DNA from: Sipunculus nudus
Taxonomy: Eukaryota > Annelida > Sipuncula > Golfingiida > Sipunculidae
NCBI GenBank assembly: GCA_026874595.1
Contig: CM049311.1
Span: 48,301,676 to 48,365,675, forward strand
Direction of reading: 5' to 3'
Length of the DNA: 64,000 nucleotides
The notes under the pieces were generated by a model. It saw nothing but the letters and a program-made list of their open reading frames with translations, ran no database searches and was not told where the DNA came from. This document shows, in pieces, positions 12,824 to 24,578 of this stretch. Position numbers and translations under genes: made by a program. Every line of letters starts with the position of its first letter. The stretch's first letter is position 1.

Positions 12824-12927
12824 CTGGAAAGTTCCTGCAGTTTCTGACTCATCTCTGGCAAACCTCGGCACTGCCACAAGCATGAAGCCTTGTAACTTCT
12901 GATTGGAGTATGTGCCATTGATTGTCA
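12824..12927 (-). CDS. internal exon encoding part of a Reeler domain
   Basis: Read on the minus strand, a polypyrimidine tract and acceptor (TTATTCTTTTTCAG) end at 12928 and the exon begins with TG at 12927-12926. The exon is 104 nt (two bases completing a codon plus 34 full codons) and ends in CAG followed by the donor GTAGTA at 12823. The only stop-free coding frame gives TINGTYSNQKLQGFMLVAVP, then RFARDESETAGTFQ. The order 'hydrophobic-x-GxYxxxxxxGFMLxA...GTF' is typical of the Reeler domain of FRRS1-like, defence-protein and reelin-related proteins, in which a beta-strand segment precedes the GF(L/M)LQA motif. Reeler domains are extracellular or luminal modules. The neighbouring exons, with the conserved Cys and the 'AVTH' region, were not found, so I cannot name the gene. 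The reading frame closes 36 nt beyond the donor, which supports it being a true exon end. Confidence 0.72.
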
Positions 12928-13178
12928 CTGAAAAAGAATAAGTAATCAAAATATAATTTCAGGTTAATGATAAAAACTGCATCAAACAGAAATTTTTATT
13001 CTATAGTAATAATCTGCTATTCAAGAACAAGAAAGGCTGATATATCACTGCATGATGCTGTTTTATAGGGTTGTAAGGAACATTCCAACACTCTCGGGCC
13101 TGCAAGAAATGAAGGCACAACTATCTGCCTACAGCAATATTGCTGGTTCACAGATCTTATTAGAAACATTATTTAAGG

Positions 13179-15229
13179 TACCGTATTCGACGTAATAAGC
13201 GCCCCTCCCGTAATATGCGCCCCCCCCCCCCCACCGGATTTTGGAGATCACTTTATGAAACTAAAGGATGAGCCATCCTAACCTCACTTTTCTCCTTAGC
13301 CAATATAACACAGGACAACATAATGCTTTCATTTCTCCCCGCCAAGCTTAAAAGTTACCACCAGTTTTTATTCAATCTCCATTAAGCTTTAACATCTAAT
13401 ATTATAATATTATAAGTTACACATAACAGAATCAGTGGTCAAGTGTATCAAAGATAACACTGAAGGACGGTGTCCGTGAAGGCAGACCCTGCAGGTGGCC
13501 ATGCTGATCGGGTGACCTGAATTCAGGTACGTATGTGGATGTATTATGCAATGAAATATATATTACTTACCGTATTTGCTCGTGTACAGGACGATTAATT
13601 TTATCCTAAATATTGGCAAAGAAGGGCGGCCGTCTTATACACTGGTACAAGTTTCTCAGCGTCCTCATGGCCAACTAGGATAATTTACGGCAATTTGAAT
13701 TATTACGTCGGCCGAACTTGACGCCGTGAATATCAGTGATCATGTCTGTATGGTGGTAATATACACTCAATAATGAACATTACAATGCTTTGTTTTTGTT
13801 TGAATTTTTTGTTTATACATCAGATTTCCATGTGCACATAGTTAAAATATTGGTAAGAAAAGGTTTGCCCTTGCCGCATTGACACAGGGATTTTAACTGA
13901 ATCAATATATGAAAGCCCTTCTGATAGAAGAGCCATTGAATTTACGCGACCGCTGACGTAATTGCGGAATTGACAGACCAAAACGGAATTCCCAATCCTG
14001 ATAATATATAAGTTTTAATGTATTTGTTGCCAAAAAATATCTTGGCAATTCACTTGAAACATGTACACAGTGATATAATTGTCGATGCCGCTGACAGCGT
14101 GCAGGGCTTACCCGTGTACTCAAGATCCCAGTGCCCTGGGTTAATCTGTGTGTATACAGCGCTCGCGCAAAGGATGCTGGAAACTTGCCTAACCAAGTGC
14201 CATCCAGTAGCATGTAATATGCATGTTAAAACAAGGATGATTTTTTCATATGGTGCCGTATTTACTGCGTAAAATGTTCACGAGTCCAGTGAATGCAGAC
14301 GCTTTTCAGCTGGCTTGCACACTGACATGCACTGAGACTCGCTCATGGCACTTCAATTACAAGACAACCAGTAACCGTTATAATTATAAATATGAAGCAG
14401 CCTTTCCTCAGGTGACAATGTTTGTCAAGCTTGTATTATTGGACTACGTAGAGAAATGAATGTATTATAACGGGTCAACAAAGTTCAAGAAAGGGACCGT
14501 GTTTCCACGGGATATAAATATGACAAATTTCCTAACAATTTTACAACAAAACCCCGAATTTGGTTTGTATACGCACTGAAGTTAATATAATACGCTGGAG
14601 TCTGAGGGTCAGTATCTCAGTTTTTTTTTAAACTTATGCATGTAATATCAAGCACAATGAAAGACAAAAAAGACAATTATTGTCGATGCCATTCCATGTA
14701 ATTAATCGGCTCAGCTGTCAAAGGTATTAGCGCAAGGTGACTGACATAATTGGGGTACCGATGTCCCTTATTATTTTTTTTCATCATTCAAATAAATACT
14801 GTTTTACATATTTTCATATGAACATTTTATATATTCTGTTACCTCATTAGGTGTTGACTTTTATAAAAGCGTTCATTTATTACCATCCTTATTTTTCCTC
14901 TTCACCTGCAAAGGAAATCTCAAACTGTAGTCATTCAGACAATTCTCTCATGCAACACAAAATAAAATCGTCTGCAAATCGGTATCACTTGGATTACACA
15001 ACCATTGTTAAATGATCATTGTTTTTTTCTGAATTGTCCTGAATGTGCTGTGAAGTCAAACACGTGTACACAAGCCGCAGTGTTAAATTGGAGGATTGTA
15101 ATGCACTTTGGAAGTTGGCAGATGTTGGGGGGGGGGGGGGGGGGGGCGCTTATTAGGGTATTAAAAAAAATTGGGGGAAAAAATTAAATTTTGAGAGCGC
15201 CCGGGGCGCTTATTACGTCGAATACGGTA
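13179..15229. mobile_element. Non-autonomous DNA transposon with perfect 27-bp TIRs
   Basis: The sequence starting TACCGTATTCGACGTAATAA (13179-13205) recurs perfectly, 27 of 27 bases, in inverse orientation at 15203-15229. Both ends are bounded by TA, consistent with the TA target-site duplication of Tc1/mariner-like and related elements. Inside the TIRs lie a second inverted pair: AATATGCGCC plus poly-C at about 13213-13232 on the left and poly-G plus GCGCTTATTA at about 15128-15156 on the right. No transposase frame is recognisable; the largest frame (13902-14213, minus) resembles no family I know. The interior is richer in CpG than the flanks. The insertion lies about 250 bp upstream of the Reeler exon on the minus strand, in its intron. 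Confidence 0.85.
13562..13650. repeat. Possible nested foldback inside the TIR transposon
   Basis: TACCGTATTTGCTCGTGTAC with AGGACG following, and a facing CGTCTTATACAC about 60 nt on, form an imperfect inverted pair. It resembles the start of a short palindromic MITE nested inside the larger element. The match is partial. Confidence 0.3.
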
Positions 15230-17154
15230 ATAGACATAAAGTCATATAGAAGCAATATTCAAGCTAACAGACAGAAAGAAATAGCAAAGAATGAATTAAA
15301 CAATACAGGTTTTGTAATACTTAGGCACAAGGTTTTCAAATGGATTTGTGAATTGTCATGCTTTATCATAAATCAATTCATTTGCAAGTTTCCTGGTGAT
15401 ATAAGCAGCCCTAGCAAATATTCAGTGTAGGGATCTGATGCACTGAAAAAGAGATTATTGCAGCACTTCAATTTTGCAAATCTGAAATCAATCTTCATGG
15501 CTGTAAAACAATTATATTAACATATGAGTATCTAATTTAAGTTCAGTCATTTGATGATACAGGATTATTTAATAAATTTCTGTTATGAATTAGGACAAAA
15601 AAACTGAATTCTTCTACAGTAGTCCTGTCATCATCCTGGAAGATGTCTATTCAGAATGGCTATGAAACTTTTTACAAAACTGCATATTAGACAATGCATG
15701 GCTTGTTTCAGCTAGTTGCCATGTTGGTTTTTTTTCCTCAGTTATGAATGAAGAGGCCATCACTCTTTACAAGTGAACCATCACTAATGAAATAACGCAA
15801 AATCTAGATTTTATATTATAAAACTCAAAATAATGATCTCTTTGGCAACAGCACTGACATCTCTGTCAACCGCATAACACACACTGCATGTGCATACCTG
15901 AGTGACCATTCCTGACTAATTTGTCTTGTCTTTCATAAATACCGCCAAAAAAATAACCATTCTCCCATTTTTATAATTAATTGTTAATTTTCATGGATTC
16001 CCAAGTGCTTTTGTATTTGATCTCATCTGCTCATCAATTAAATTAATGCACAGCGCAGCGAACATACAAGAACAGACTGTGTGTGCAGGAGGTTTGTTTG
16101 TTCATGGCTCATTTCACCCGGACAAGTCAGGGATTCTTGTATCACACAAATGATTAATGATACAACAAGATAATATGATGAAGATGTCACCTTGACCTTT
16201 GACCCTGACTCTTTAAAAATTAACTGTGTGTCTGTAACCAGATGAATATAACTAGAGGTCACAGCTCTCCTTAGAGTGAAGAGAGAAATTAACTTAGCCA
16301 GTCACCTGCACGCCTGCTAATTTCAAATCACCCATCACAGCTGCAGTGAATTTAATACACAATTTTCACTACTGGATATAAATCAACAGTGGGAGTTTCT
16401 GTTTTCCTTTAAGTTTTGAGAACTGACAATTTCATCAAAATTCAGGAAATATGTTTATATCCTGACAATAATTCCACAAAACACAAAGGATGCTTAAATC
16501 TAACCTCCTTAATAGAAATATATCACTCAAAAAGAGGGAGTATGTATGGTCCAATGAGGGCCTCAAATTTATTTTAGATAACTTGATTTAAGGATACTCG
16601 GACAGAAAGATGATAATCCACAAATGTAATCATGTCTCAGCTGAGATCAAGCAATGACTACTTGTCTGTACCTCTTCATTAACCTTGTTCTTATTCAGTT
16701 TTTCATCTTGCTAATATCAAGTGTATTTCAGACCATATTACCTTTGCCATTGTGGTTATGTTTTAACCTGTGTCACAACTGTGTTGTATGATTCTTTGTC
16801 TCTAAACAGGATTATACAGACACTACTAAACTGATTTCCACAATTTTGTGTTTAAGGCTGGGCCAGAATAGACCATTTAAATTCTGGTGCAGATCTTGGG
16901 AAGAGGCAGATCCAGTTCTGCTTTTATGCTTTTGCATATGTAGATGGTCTAGGCAGTTCCAATAGTTCACTTTGACATGCCATTTTGAGCAAGGAAAATG
17001 TTCTATGGGTGCTCTCTAGACCAAATGGATATATCTGTTGAAGACAGTTTGCAATTCGTTCAATGATTGTGTTACGTAGAAAAGGAAAGATATACTTGAA
17101 TATTTGATTAAAATTTAAACAGCTACAGGATAAGGGTCTGTTGCCTTACTCAAA
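15230..17154. other. unannotated non-coding stretch with a homeodomain-motif-rich patch
   Basis: I see no exon. Around 15960-16060 there is a dense cluster of TAATTA/TTAATT motifs, and around 16185-16210 an isolated CACCTTGACCTTTGACC with no clear transposon ends around it. Both may be regulatory or chance. Confidence 0.4.
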
Positions 17155-18553
17155 CTAGAATACGGGGAGTCGACAAGCGACTACGTGTATCCGCCTAAAT
17201 CAGAGTGGAACGGGTGAAGTGAGGCATGGATTAAGTGGCAAGGGGAAATAGAGTGGAGTGTTGCATATAAGCATGGATGTCTGCAGCCAAATTGTGTATG
17301 AAGGTTGCCACCCTACCACAAAATCCAGAAAGCCGTCCAGTTGTATACATATGCAAAATTTAAGGCAGATAAGTCAAACCACTACATGTATATGAGTGAT
17401 TTTAGCCTGTGGCAGACAATCAGATGGACGCTGAGCAAAAATGGTTGCAGGTGACGGCACCAGTTTTGCGTATGATAAAGAGCTATGTGAGAACTATACA
17501 CATGCAAAACTTTGGCCCAATCGATCAAACGGTTCCCAAGATATGAGCTTGGATGTCTGCTGCATAAACTAGAATGCACGTGGCTCCACCTGTCATAAAA
17601 TCAAGAGAGCTGTCAGGGATGTATAAACCAGCAAAATTTTAGCCAGATATGTCAAACCACTGCCGAGATATGAGTGATTTTATCCCACGGCAGACAAACA
17701 GACAGGAGCTGTGCAAAAATGGCTGCAGGTGGTGCCACCAGTTTTGCGTATGTTATAAAGCTCTCCAAGGGCTACATTTGTGCAAAAAAATTTTCCTGAT
17801 CGGTCAAACGATTCCCGAGATATGAGCTTGGATGTCTGCAGCGTAAACGTGAATGTAGGTGGCGCCACCTGTCATAAAATCAGAAAAGCTATCCAGGATG
17901 TATACGCATGCCAAATTTCAGGTGAATTAGTCAAGTCACTGCAGAGATATGAGTGATTTTAACCCAAGGCAGACAAACAGATGGACACTGTGCAATCATG
18001 TTTGCAGTGGCGCCACCATTTTTTGTGTATGTTATAAAGCTCTCCAAGGGCTACATTTGTGCAAAAAAATTTTCCTGATCGGTCAAACGGTTCCCGAGAT
18101 ATGAGCTTGGATGTCTGCGGCGTAAACGTGAATGTAGGTGGCGCCACCTTCACAAAATCAGAAAAGCTATCCAGGATGTATATGCATGCCAAATTTCAGG
18201 TGAATTAGTCAAGTCACTGCAGAGATATGAGTGATTTTAACCCAAGGCAGACGAACAGATGGACACTGTGCAAACATGGTTGCAGGTGGCGCCACCATTT
18301 TTTGTGAATGTTATAAAGCTCTCCAAGGGCTACATTTGTCAAACGGTTCCCTAGATATATGGGTTTATGTGTGGAAACAGAGGTCAGAGGTCAAAACAAA
18401 ATCGGGCGCAGCAGTTCACATGTGACCCGAACATAATCCCGGGTTTTGTAAAATTCCGCCCAGCGGTTACGGAGGAGTTCTCCGGAAACCTACGCGGCGG
18501 CGGCGTGCAGCTGAAAACATAGTATCCGCAAAACTCTGTTTTGGCAGATACAA
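17155..18553 (-). mobile_element. Family A Helentron-like element (A2)
   Basis: The left end is CTAGAATACGGGGAGTCGAC, then AAGCGACTACGTGTATCCGCC. The right end is CTCTGTTTTGGCAGATACAA, with its own hairpin partner GTATCCGCAAAAC at about 18524. The core alternates two half units of about 130 and 149 bp, giving a ~280-bp period, each headed by a GGTGGCGCCACC-type palindrome (for example near 17861, 18008, 18137 and 18285). The last part carries a DR1-type AGGTCAGAGGTCA at 18381-18393 and a CGG-rich tract near 18494-18506. The element is preceded by AA and followed by TT, which fits T|T insertion when read on the minus strand. Confidence 0.85.
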
Positions 18554-18599
18554 TTACATGCAATTTTCAAGGTCCAGTTCTGAATCTCGAAAATTTGGC

Positions 18600-18953
18600 G
18601 TGATTGGTCCAGACCATCCTAAACTATGATCAGGATCTGGTCTAGCCCTATTCTGGTCAGGGTAAAGGAATGACCAGATCCTTATCAGGACTGGTCCAAA
18701 ACAAATCCTGATTCAGACTGCTAAGAAAAATAATCCAAAATGATGTCTTAAGCATATACTTTTTATCAAATTTGGGACATATTCACCATAGGTCAGGCTA
18801 CTCAATATCTTAATTTCTCTATTATCATCATTTAAATTTTATTTGTGCCACATGAAATCACTTATTTGTGCGTAGAGCTATTGGTCCAGACTGGATCCTG
18901 ATCAGATTTTGTCAAACCTTATCCTGATCGGGATCTGGTCTGGACCGATCAGC
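18600..18953. repeat. Inverted-repeat (MITE-like) element
   Basis: The left arm begins TGATTGGTCCAGACC, then ATGATCAGGATCTGG. The right arm, read on the minus strand, begins CTGATCGGTCCAGACC, then GATCAGGATAAGG. Several internal copies of GGTCCAGA and CAGGATCTGGTC occur in both directions (near 18640, 18690 and 18892), suggesting a foldback with repeated arms. No coding sequence. Boundaries are approximate. Confidence 0.5.
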
Positions 18954-20516
18954 AAATAACTGGGGGATCAGGATCTGAGTCTTGAATTAAAACTATCATT
19001 TAAGTGGCCTGTGTAATGCAGGTACAAAACACTGGTGTGAACAGAAAGGCTGGTCATTGAACAGATGTATTACAAATTAATTTTCAATACACAACCCAGG
19101 TGTTTCAACCAGAGAATGGGTTGATTTAATGAGGTAACTAAGCGTGTAATTAAACTAACAGCTCACCTCAATCAATTAACTGCACCATGTCATGTTTGTG
19201 AAGTGTGTCTAAAATGACTTGTGCTGTTTTAACTGCTGTTTTTTCAAGGGAGATTATTACAGTTGTTTAAATTAAAACTGTCATGGATAATGGCATTAGA
19301 CTGGCAAGTGATTACCTTTAAGGCCTCAAACTGGAAACAATTTGCCCTGTTCTCACAGCTCAAGGTTCTAAAATTAATTTTTGCAAAACTTCGTGTGCCT
19401 CTGTTGCCAATTTTTAATGAGTGCTGCCACAGCACAGAAAAGAGCAGATTACTTAAATTACCGTCAGACAGGAGGCAATGTTTTGATCAAAGTTTGTATG
19501 CTTTGTTTCTCTGAACTTATTCTTTTTGTGAGAATTAACTGGTGTATAGTTATACCCGAGACTTTTGTCTCTTTGTTATATTTCTGATAACAAATAATAT
19601 TGATATATGTACTTTGTCTCTAATTTTATACTCTGATGGACTGATCGATATTAGAGCAATGGTACAAAACTGATAATTTTACATTTAACCAAAAGAACTA
19701 AAACATATTAAATATACATATTTGTATGTCAATAGCAACACAATTTTATCCATGTACTTCATAGTTCATACACAATCATGTTTAGCACATCATGCACATG
19801 TATTTGACTATGGTGTATTATTCAGATACTATAGTTGAACCCTTCTGTAACAATTAACTCAGGTTATAACCCCCTTTGTAACCACTCCGTTCTATTTCCA
19901 CTCAGTTCACTAATTAATCAATTAAATTTCTTTCTCACAAAGTGTTATTCAACCCTACCCAAACACACCTTTACCTGGTAACTAACCCCCATTCTTGAAA
20001 GTATATTCATCAAACAGATTCCAAGAAGCTCTGGAACACATGGAAGAAAATGCCACAGGAAGTTCAATGTCCTTTCACTTGCTTAAATTGGAAAAGTATA
20101 AAACAACAGCTGGTTCAAGTTGAGGTCACTGAATGGACTGTTTCTTATACTACTGACGTATGGGCCTAGGATGGTCTTTCATAATTTCAGACACACGGAC
20201 CAGATAAATAGGGCCACTGGGGTTTGTTCAACAGTCTCCAGACCTGAGTGCATGACCTGAGCCCTGAAGGTCACCTTGAAGCCATGTCCAGGTCAGAGGA
20301 GTCACATTTTACCAGACATGTTATCGTTTTGTCCTGACTGGTAGTGGTTAATCATAGACTTACTCTGCAAGTATTAATGGTGGCCCCTAACTACATCCCA
20401 GATAAGTTTTTCCTTGCACTAATGTGTCAAAACCTTTTACTGAAGCATGCTTTCTTTAGCAATGTGACAATTTGAAACAATAACAGGATCTATTCAGAAA
20501 GTCAGAAACAAAATGA
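18954..20516. other. unannotated non-coding stretch
   Basis: Overlapping short frames on both strands around 19244-19587 indicate chance frames. I see no repeat shared with the rest of the window. Confidence 0.45.
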
Positions 20517-20560
20517 TATTTGGCCTATAGGCCATGATGCTCAGCTATTTAATGCAAGAA
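20517..20560 (-). mobile_element. Possible family C left terminus
   Basis: The palindrome TGGCCTATAGGCCA followed by TGATGCTCAGCT resembles the family C left end (GACC-GGTC hairpin, then inset GCTCAGC). No C right end follows, because a family B element begins about 130 bp downstream. Confidence 0.35.
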
Positions 20561-20689
20561 GTTTATATTTTGTGATAATTGTAATTCTCAGAAATTAAGT
20601 GCTTACATGGATCTCCATTATCAATGACCAAAATGTAATAATTTTTATATATCAGACAGTACAACATTTATAATCTGCATTTATCTGGC

Positions 20690-21992
20690 ATTAGATATGC
20701 CATAAGTCTTACACTGGTCTTATAAAGTATACCCCCTTTAAAAAGCTCCCTTCTTCTGAAGCATGCATTGACATGTCACAGATTTTACCATAAAAACCAA
20801 GGTCAAGGTCACTAGTTTTCAAATGCCTCAAAGAATTTGGTTGAAACACTAATCAAATGTGAGGAAAAAATAAATTTTATATATTTATTTCAAAAGTGAT
20901 GGGGTACACAATAATTCTGGATTTTTGCTAATTTAAACTTCACCAGAATTTGAACTGGAATGTCCCATTGCAACAGGTTCATATATTTAACTGCATGGCT
21001 GTAATTACTGTTAGCCTATTGGATATAAATTTGTAGGATGGTCCTGTGACCTTGACATTTGACCTAAAACTCAACAGGAATCTTTCATTATTATAAGGTG
21101 AGCAATATGTGAAAGGTATAGGATAAAATGTTTAACTAAAAATGCATCCATAACATTTTTCAACAAGTGCATCCTTTGACCCTGACCTTTGACCTTGTAA
21201 CCTCAAAGTCAATAAAAATCTTTCTCGATTGGTAGGTGACCCGTATGTGAGAGATGAAAGGTTAAGGATTGAATATTTGCCTTAAAATGCTCTACAAGCT
21301 TTTTAAAAAAAGTGAGTTCTGTACCCTTGACCTTTGCACTTATGATCACAACATCAATAAGGATTTAGCCCCAAACATAGGTTAAGAGTATGTGACAGAT
21401 GGAAACTTTGTGATGAAAATCTGGCTTTAAATGCGTCCACAAGTTTTTTAAAGAAATTAGTCCTGTGACCTTTGCCTTTGAACTTGTGACCTAAAAATTT
21501 ATAGGGTTTTTAGTCCTAAGATCCATATCTATTCATGTGCACACTATAAAAGAAATTTTTCCAAAATGATTTGTATTGCTTATTTAATATATTCTCAAGT
21601 TGCAGTTATAGGGGTAGTAAATTATGAAGAAATGGCAAAAAATATCATGGGGCACCCAGAGTCTTATTGACAAGCCAAAGCTATCCCAAGTCTCTTAGCG
21701 TATACTGATCAATTTTCAGATCAATCCAGGCAGCCATTCTTGAGATATCTAAACTTTGTGTGATCTTCATCCAAATGTTGAACAGGTCCCAGGTCACTCT
21801 CACAGTTGAGGGCATGGCCCAATTTTATATACAAGCTTAATTATTATTCTCACCTATACTTATCAATTAGCACAGTATGAAAAAGAACCTGAAATATAGT
21901 GTGAGTTGTTGTGTGTACAAGGTTTGTCCACAACAACTGCACGATCATGTTGAAACCATATTAGCCCTGAATTCTCTGTTTGGGGATACAAT
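20690..21992 (-). mobile_element. Family B Helentron-like element, diverged (B4)
   Basis: The right end TGTTTGGGGATACAAT at 21978-21992 is clear, while the left end (TTAGATATGCC, then AAAGTATACCCCC) is degraded. The interior contains degenerate core units with TGACCTTGACATTTGACC (about 21050) and CCTTTGACCTTGTAACC (about 21185), and 'ggtgagcaatatgtgaaagg' segments at intervals of about 130-140 bp. Confidence 0.6.
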
Positions 21993-23331
21993 AAATGCAG
22001 ACAATATAGCTTACATGAAAAACTTCAATCTTTAAAAATGTTCATTCTGAGTATTTAAATAACTAACATTTAAGTTAAAGGTCTGATGGTTAAAGGTCAG
22101 TCAGAAATAAGATAACCTATGTATCTGGCTTAGTCGCTCCGGTTTTGTACATTTGCTCAAATAGTCTTTATACCCAAACGCAAGCATGGTCCATCATAGC
22201 TGTAAATTACATAGATATTATAGTACAATTGGGTAAGCAAAGTTAAAAAAGAAGAGAACTCCATGAAGTCCTGAGTCACATATCATAAGGATATTAAACC
22301 AGAGTCTATGTTAGCAGAAATAAACAGGCTGTTAGATGTCCAACTAAAATAACACCAGTCTGGATGGATTCAAGAGCCTTGCCAGTTTCTGCACTACCAA
22401 GCTTTCCCACTCTGCCCACAGGATAAGTATGCCCTTGGCTTAAACACCATTCATCCGCAATAAAAGTTTTTTCCTGCTGTGTTCTCACTGTGTTTGTCTA
22501 GTGTTAAGTGTCTGTTTCCCCCAAACAGCCACATTTTGCACTGATAGTGTAATCTTGCTGAAGTTGTGGTCCTTACAAATAACTACCAGTTGCCAATACT
22601 ACTACTGTCTGGCTTCTTACTACAATCTTTCCTTCAACTGGCAAGATAAACATCTAGACTGAGATTTGGTCCTGTCAGTAATTCACTTTGCCACCTGGCT
22701 GCTGTCAATAAGAGTTGTGACCAACTTTCCTTGCATGATGCGCCAAATGTCTGATATGACCTATGGTCATGACACTCTGCTGTAAAGGTTCACCCTAACT
22801 TGAGCCCAAACAGGTTGTAAACAATGCAAATCACTTATAATCTGTTTTTATACCTATTTTGCAACATTTTGTTTAGCTTAATTTTAATACAAATCAAGTC
22901 AAGGTGTTGAATATGTGTATAACTTTATGACTGGCTAACCACTGTAATCTCATTTGTAGCACCATACTCCTGCTTAGTAATGAAAATTATATCAAGATAT
23001 TAGGAAGTATTAAGACAACTATGTGTGGAATAAGCTTCACATCTTGATCGTTATCACTGTGTTTTGAAAGCTTAATTCAAATAGTCAAACTAAGATTTCA
23101 ACAAACCACTTTAACTACTCCTGTGGATGTTACCCTGAATTAATTATTAGAGTAGTGTTTGAATTGTGTTACTGCTGTGTTTTATGTGTGTTACTGATGT
23201 TACATTCGTAAACTGTAACAGAATCTGATAGCTGGAGGGTTTGATTAATTTGGCTTTGGCATTAGGTGCACAAGTTTACTTAATTTGTATAATTTGATTC
23301 AATGAAACACCTCTCTGATTTATCTTTGAAA
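21993..23331. other. unannotated non-coding stretch
   Basis: I see no exon, RNA gene or shared repeat. The 60-codon minus-strand frame at 22306-22488 has no recognisable domain. Confidence 0.45.
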
Positions 23332-24578
23332 CTAGATATTTCTTGGCACCATTTCAGATGCCATAGTATCCCCAGACAATTAATCCCCCCCCCCCCTTCC
23401 CTTTTATGAATAGGCCCCCCATCTTCAGCAGCATATACTGACACTTAGCAAGCGACCCTGTTCTTCCATCTATCAACTTGAGAAACAATATTTTTCACCA
23501 AATATTGGGGCCAATATGTTGAAAAAACAGAAACAGAAAGGTAGGTGGCGCCACCTGTCTGGTTTTTCAAGAAAATTTTCCAAGATGGATAGACCTGCCA
23601 AATTTAAGACCAATATCTTGAACCACACCAGAGATATGAGCAGTTTTCACCAAAAGCATATGTACAGATTGACACCACAGCAAAATGATAACAGATGGCA
23701 CCACTAGTCTTGAGTACAAGATGGAAGAGTCTAAGATCTATGAATATGCACAATTTCAGGCCAATAGTGCAAATCACTACTCAGAAATGAGCATTAATTT
23801 ATTTTACAGTAATGGAAAGGTAGGTGGCGCCACCTGTCTGGGATGAAAAGTTTGGCTTAAAATGCATCCACAATATCTTTAAAGATGTGAGTCCAGTGAC
23901 CCTGACATTTGACCTCATGACCCTAGAACCTACAGGATTCTTACTCTAGTGGTGGGCCATACATAAGTCATGTTTGAAATCCATATGGCTATATGCAACA
24001 CTGGAGATATCATAAGAGGTGTGTGATTTTCATCAAATATAGAAATATTAAAGGTCAAGGCCACTATCATGGTAAAGGTCATGACCCAAATTTAAATAGA
24101 CCTCATCCCATAACCCCTACATCACCCCTACCCCAAATCTCTCTACATGTTCATAATATGAAAGAAATCTAGTTTTTGACTTATAATGCTCACATTACTG
24201 TCAAGTGGCAATTGTTTGGTTATTAAAAGGCATAAAAACAAGAAAAGGATAATAGGTGGCGCTGACAGATTCCGGCGTATCACAAGGATACCCAAGATCT
24301 TTGGTCACCTTGATTTTTAGACCAGTCTATGCAAGCTTTTTTGAGATATTTAAGAATTTATTCTATTCAAGGTCTAGGTCACTCTCCTAGCAAAGGTCAT
24401 GACCCTATTTTAAATAGGCTTAATCCTCTTACCTATATCTATACAAATTTAAAATTTGAAAAAGATCAGTGAAATATTTTTTGCGTTATCTCGCTCACAA
24501 GATTTGTCTAGACGTCTGCGTTGGTGGTGGTGGGACTGTCATGAAACCATAGTATCCCCACTTTGTCTGGGGATACAA
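23332..24578 (-). mobile_element. Family B Helentron-like element, complete ends (B5)
   Basis: Left: CTAGATATTTCT, hairpin arms TGGCACC and GATGCCA, then TAGTATCCCCAGACAA and a poly-C run. Right: GTATCCCCACTTTG, then TCTGGGGATACAATT, which forms a terminal hairpin and is the inverse of the inset left repeat. The interior carries two AGGTAGGTGGCGCCACCTGT motifs (about 23540 and 23818), a TGACCCTGACATTTGACCTC unit and a G-rich triplet tract near 24515-24540. Confidence 0.85.

Noticed and set aside
13902-14213. Transposase of the TIR element
   Set aside because: A 103-codon frame without any motif I recognise; overlapped by a plus-strand frame of similar length.
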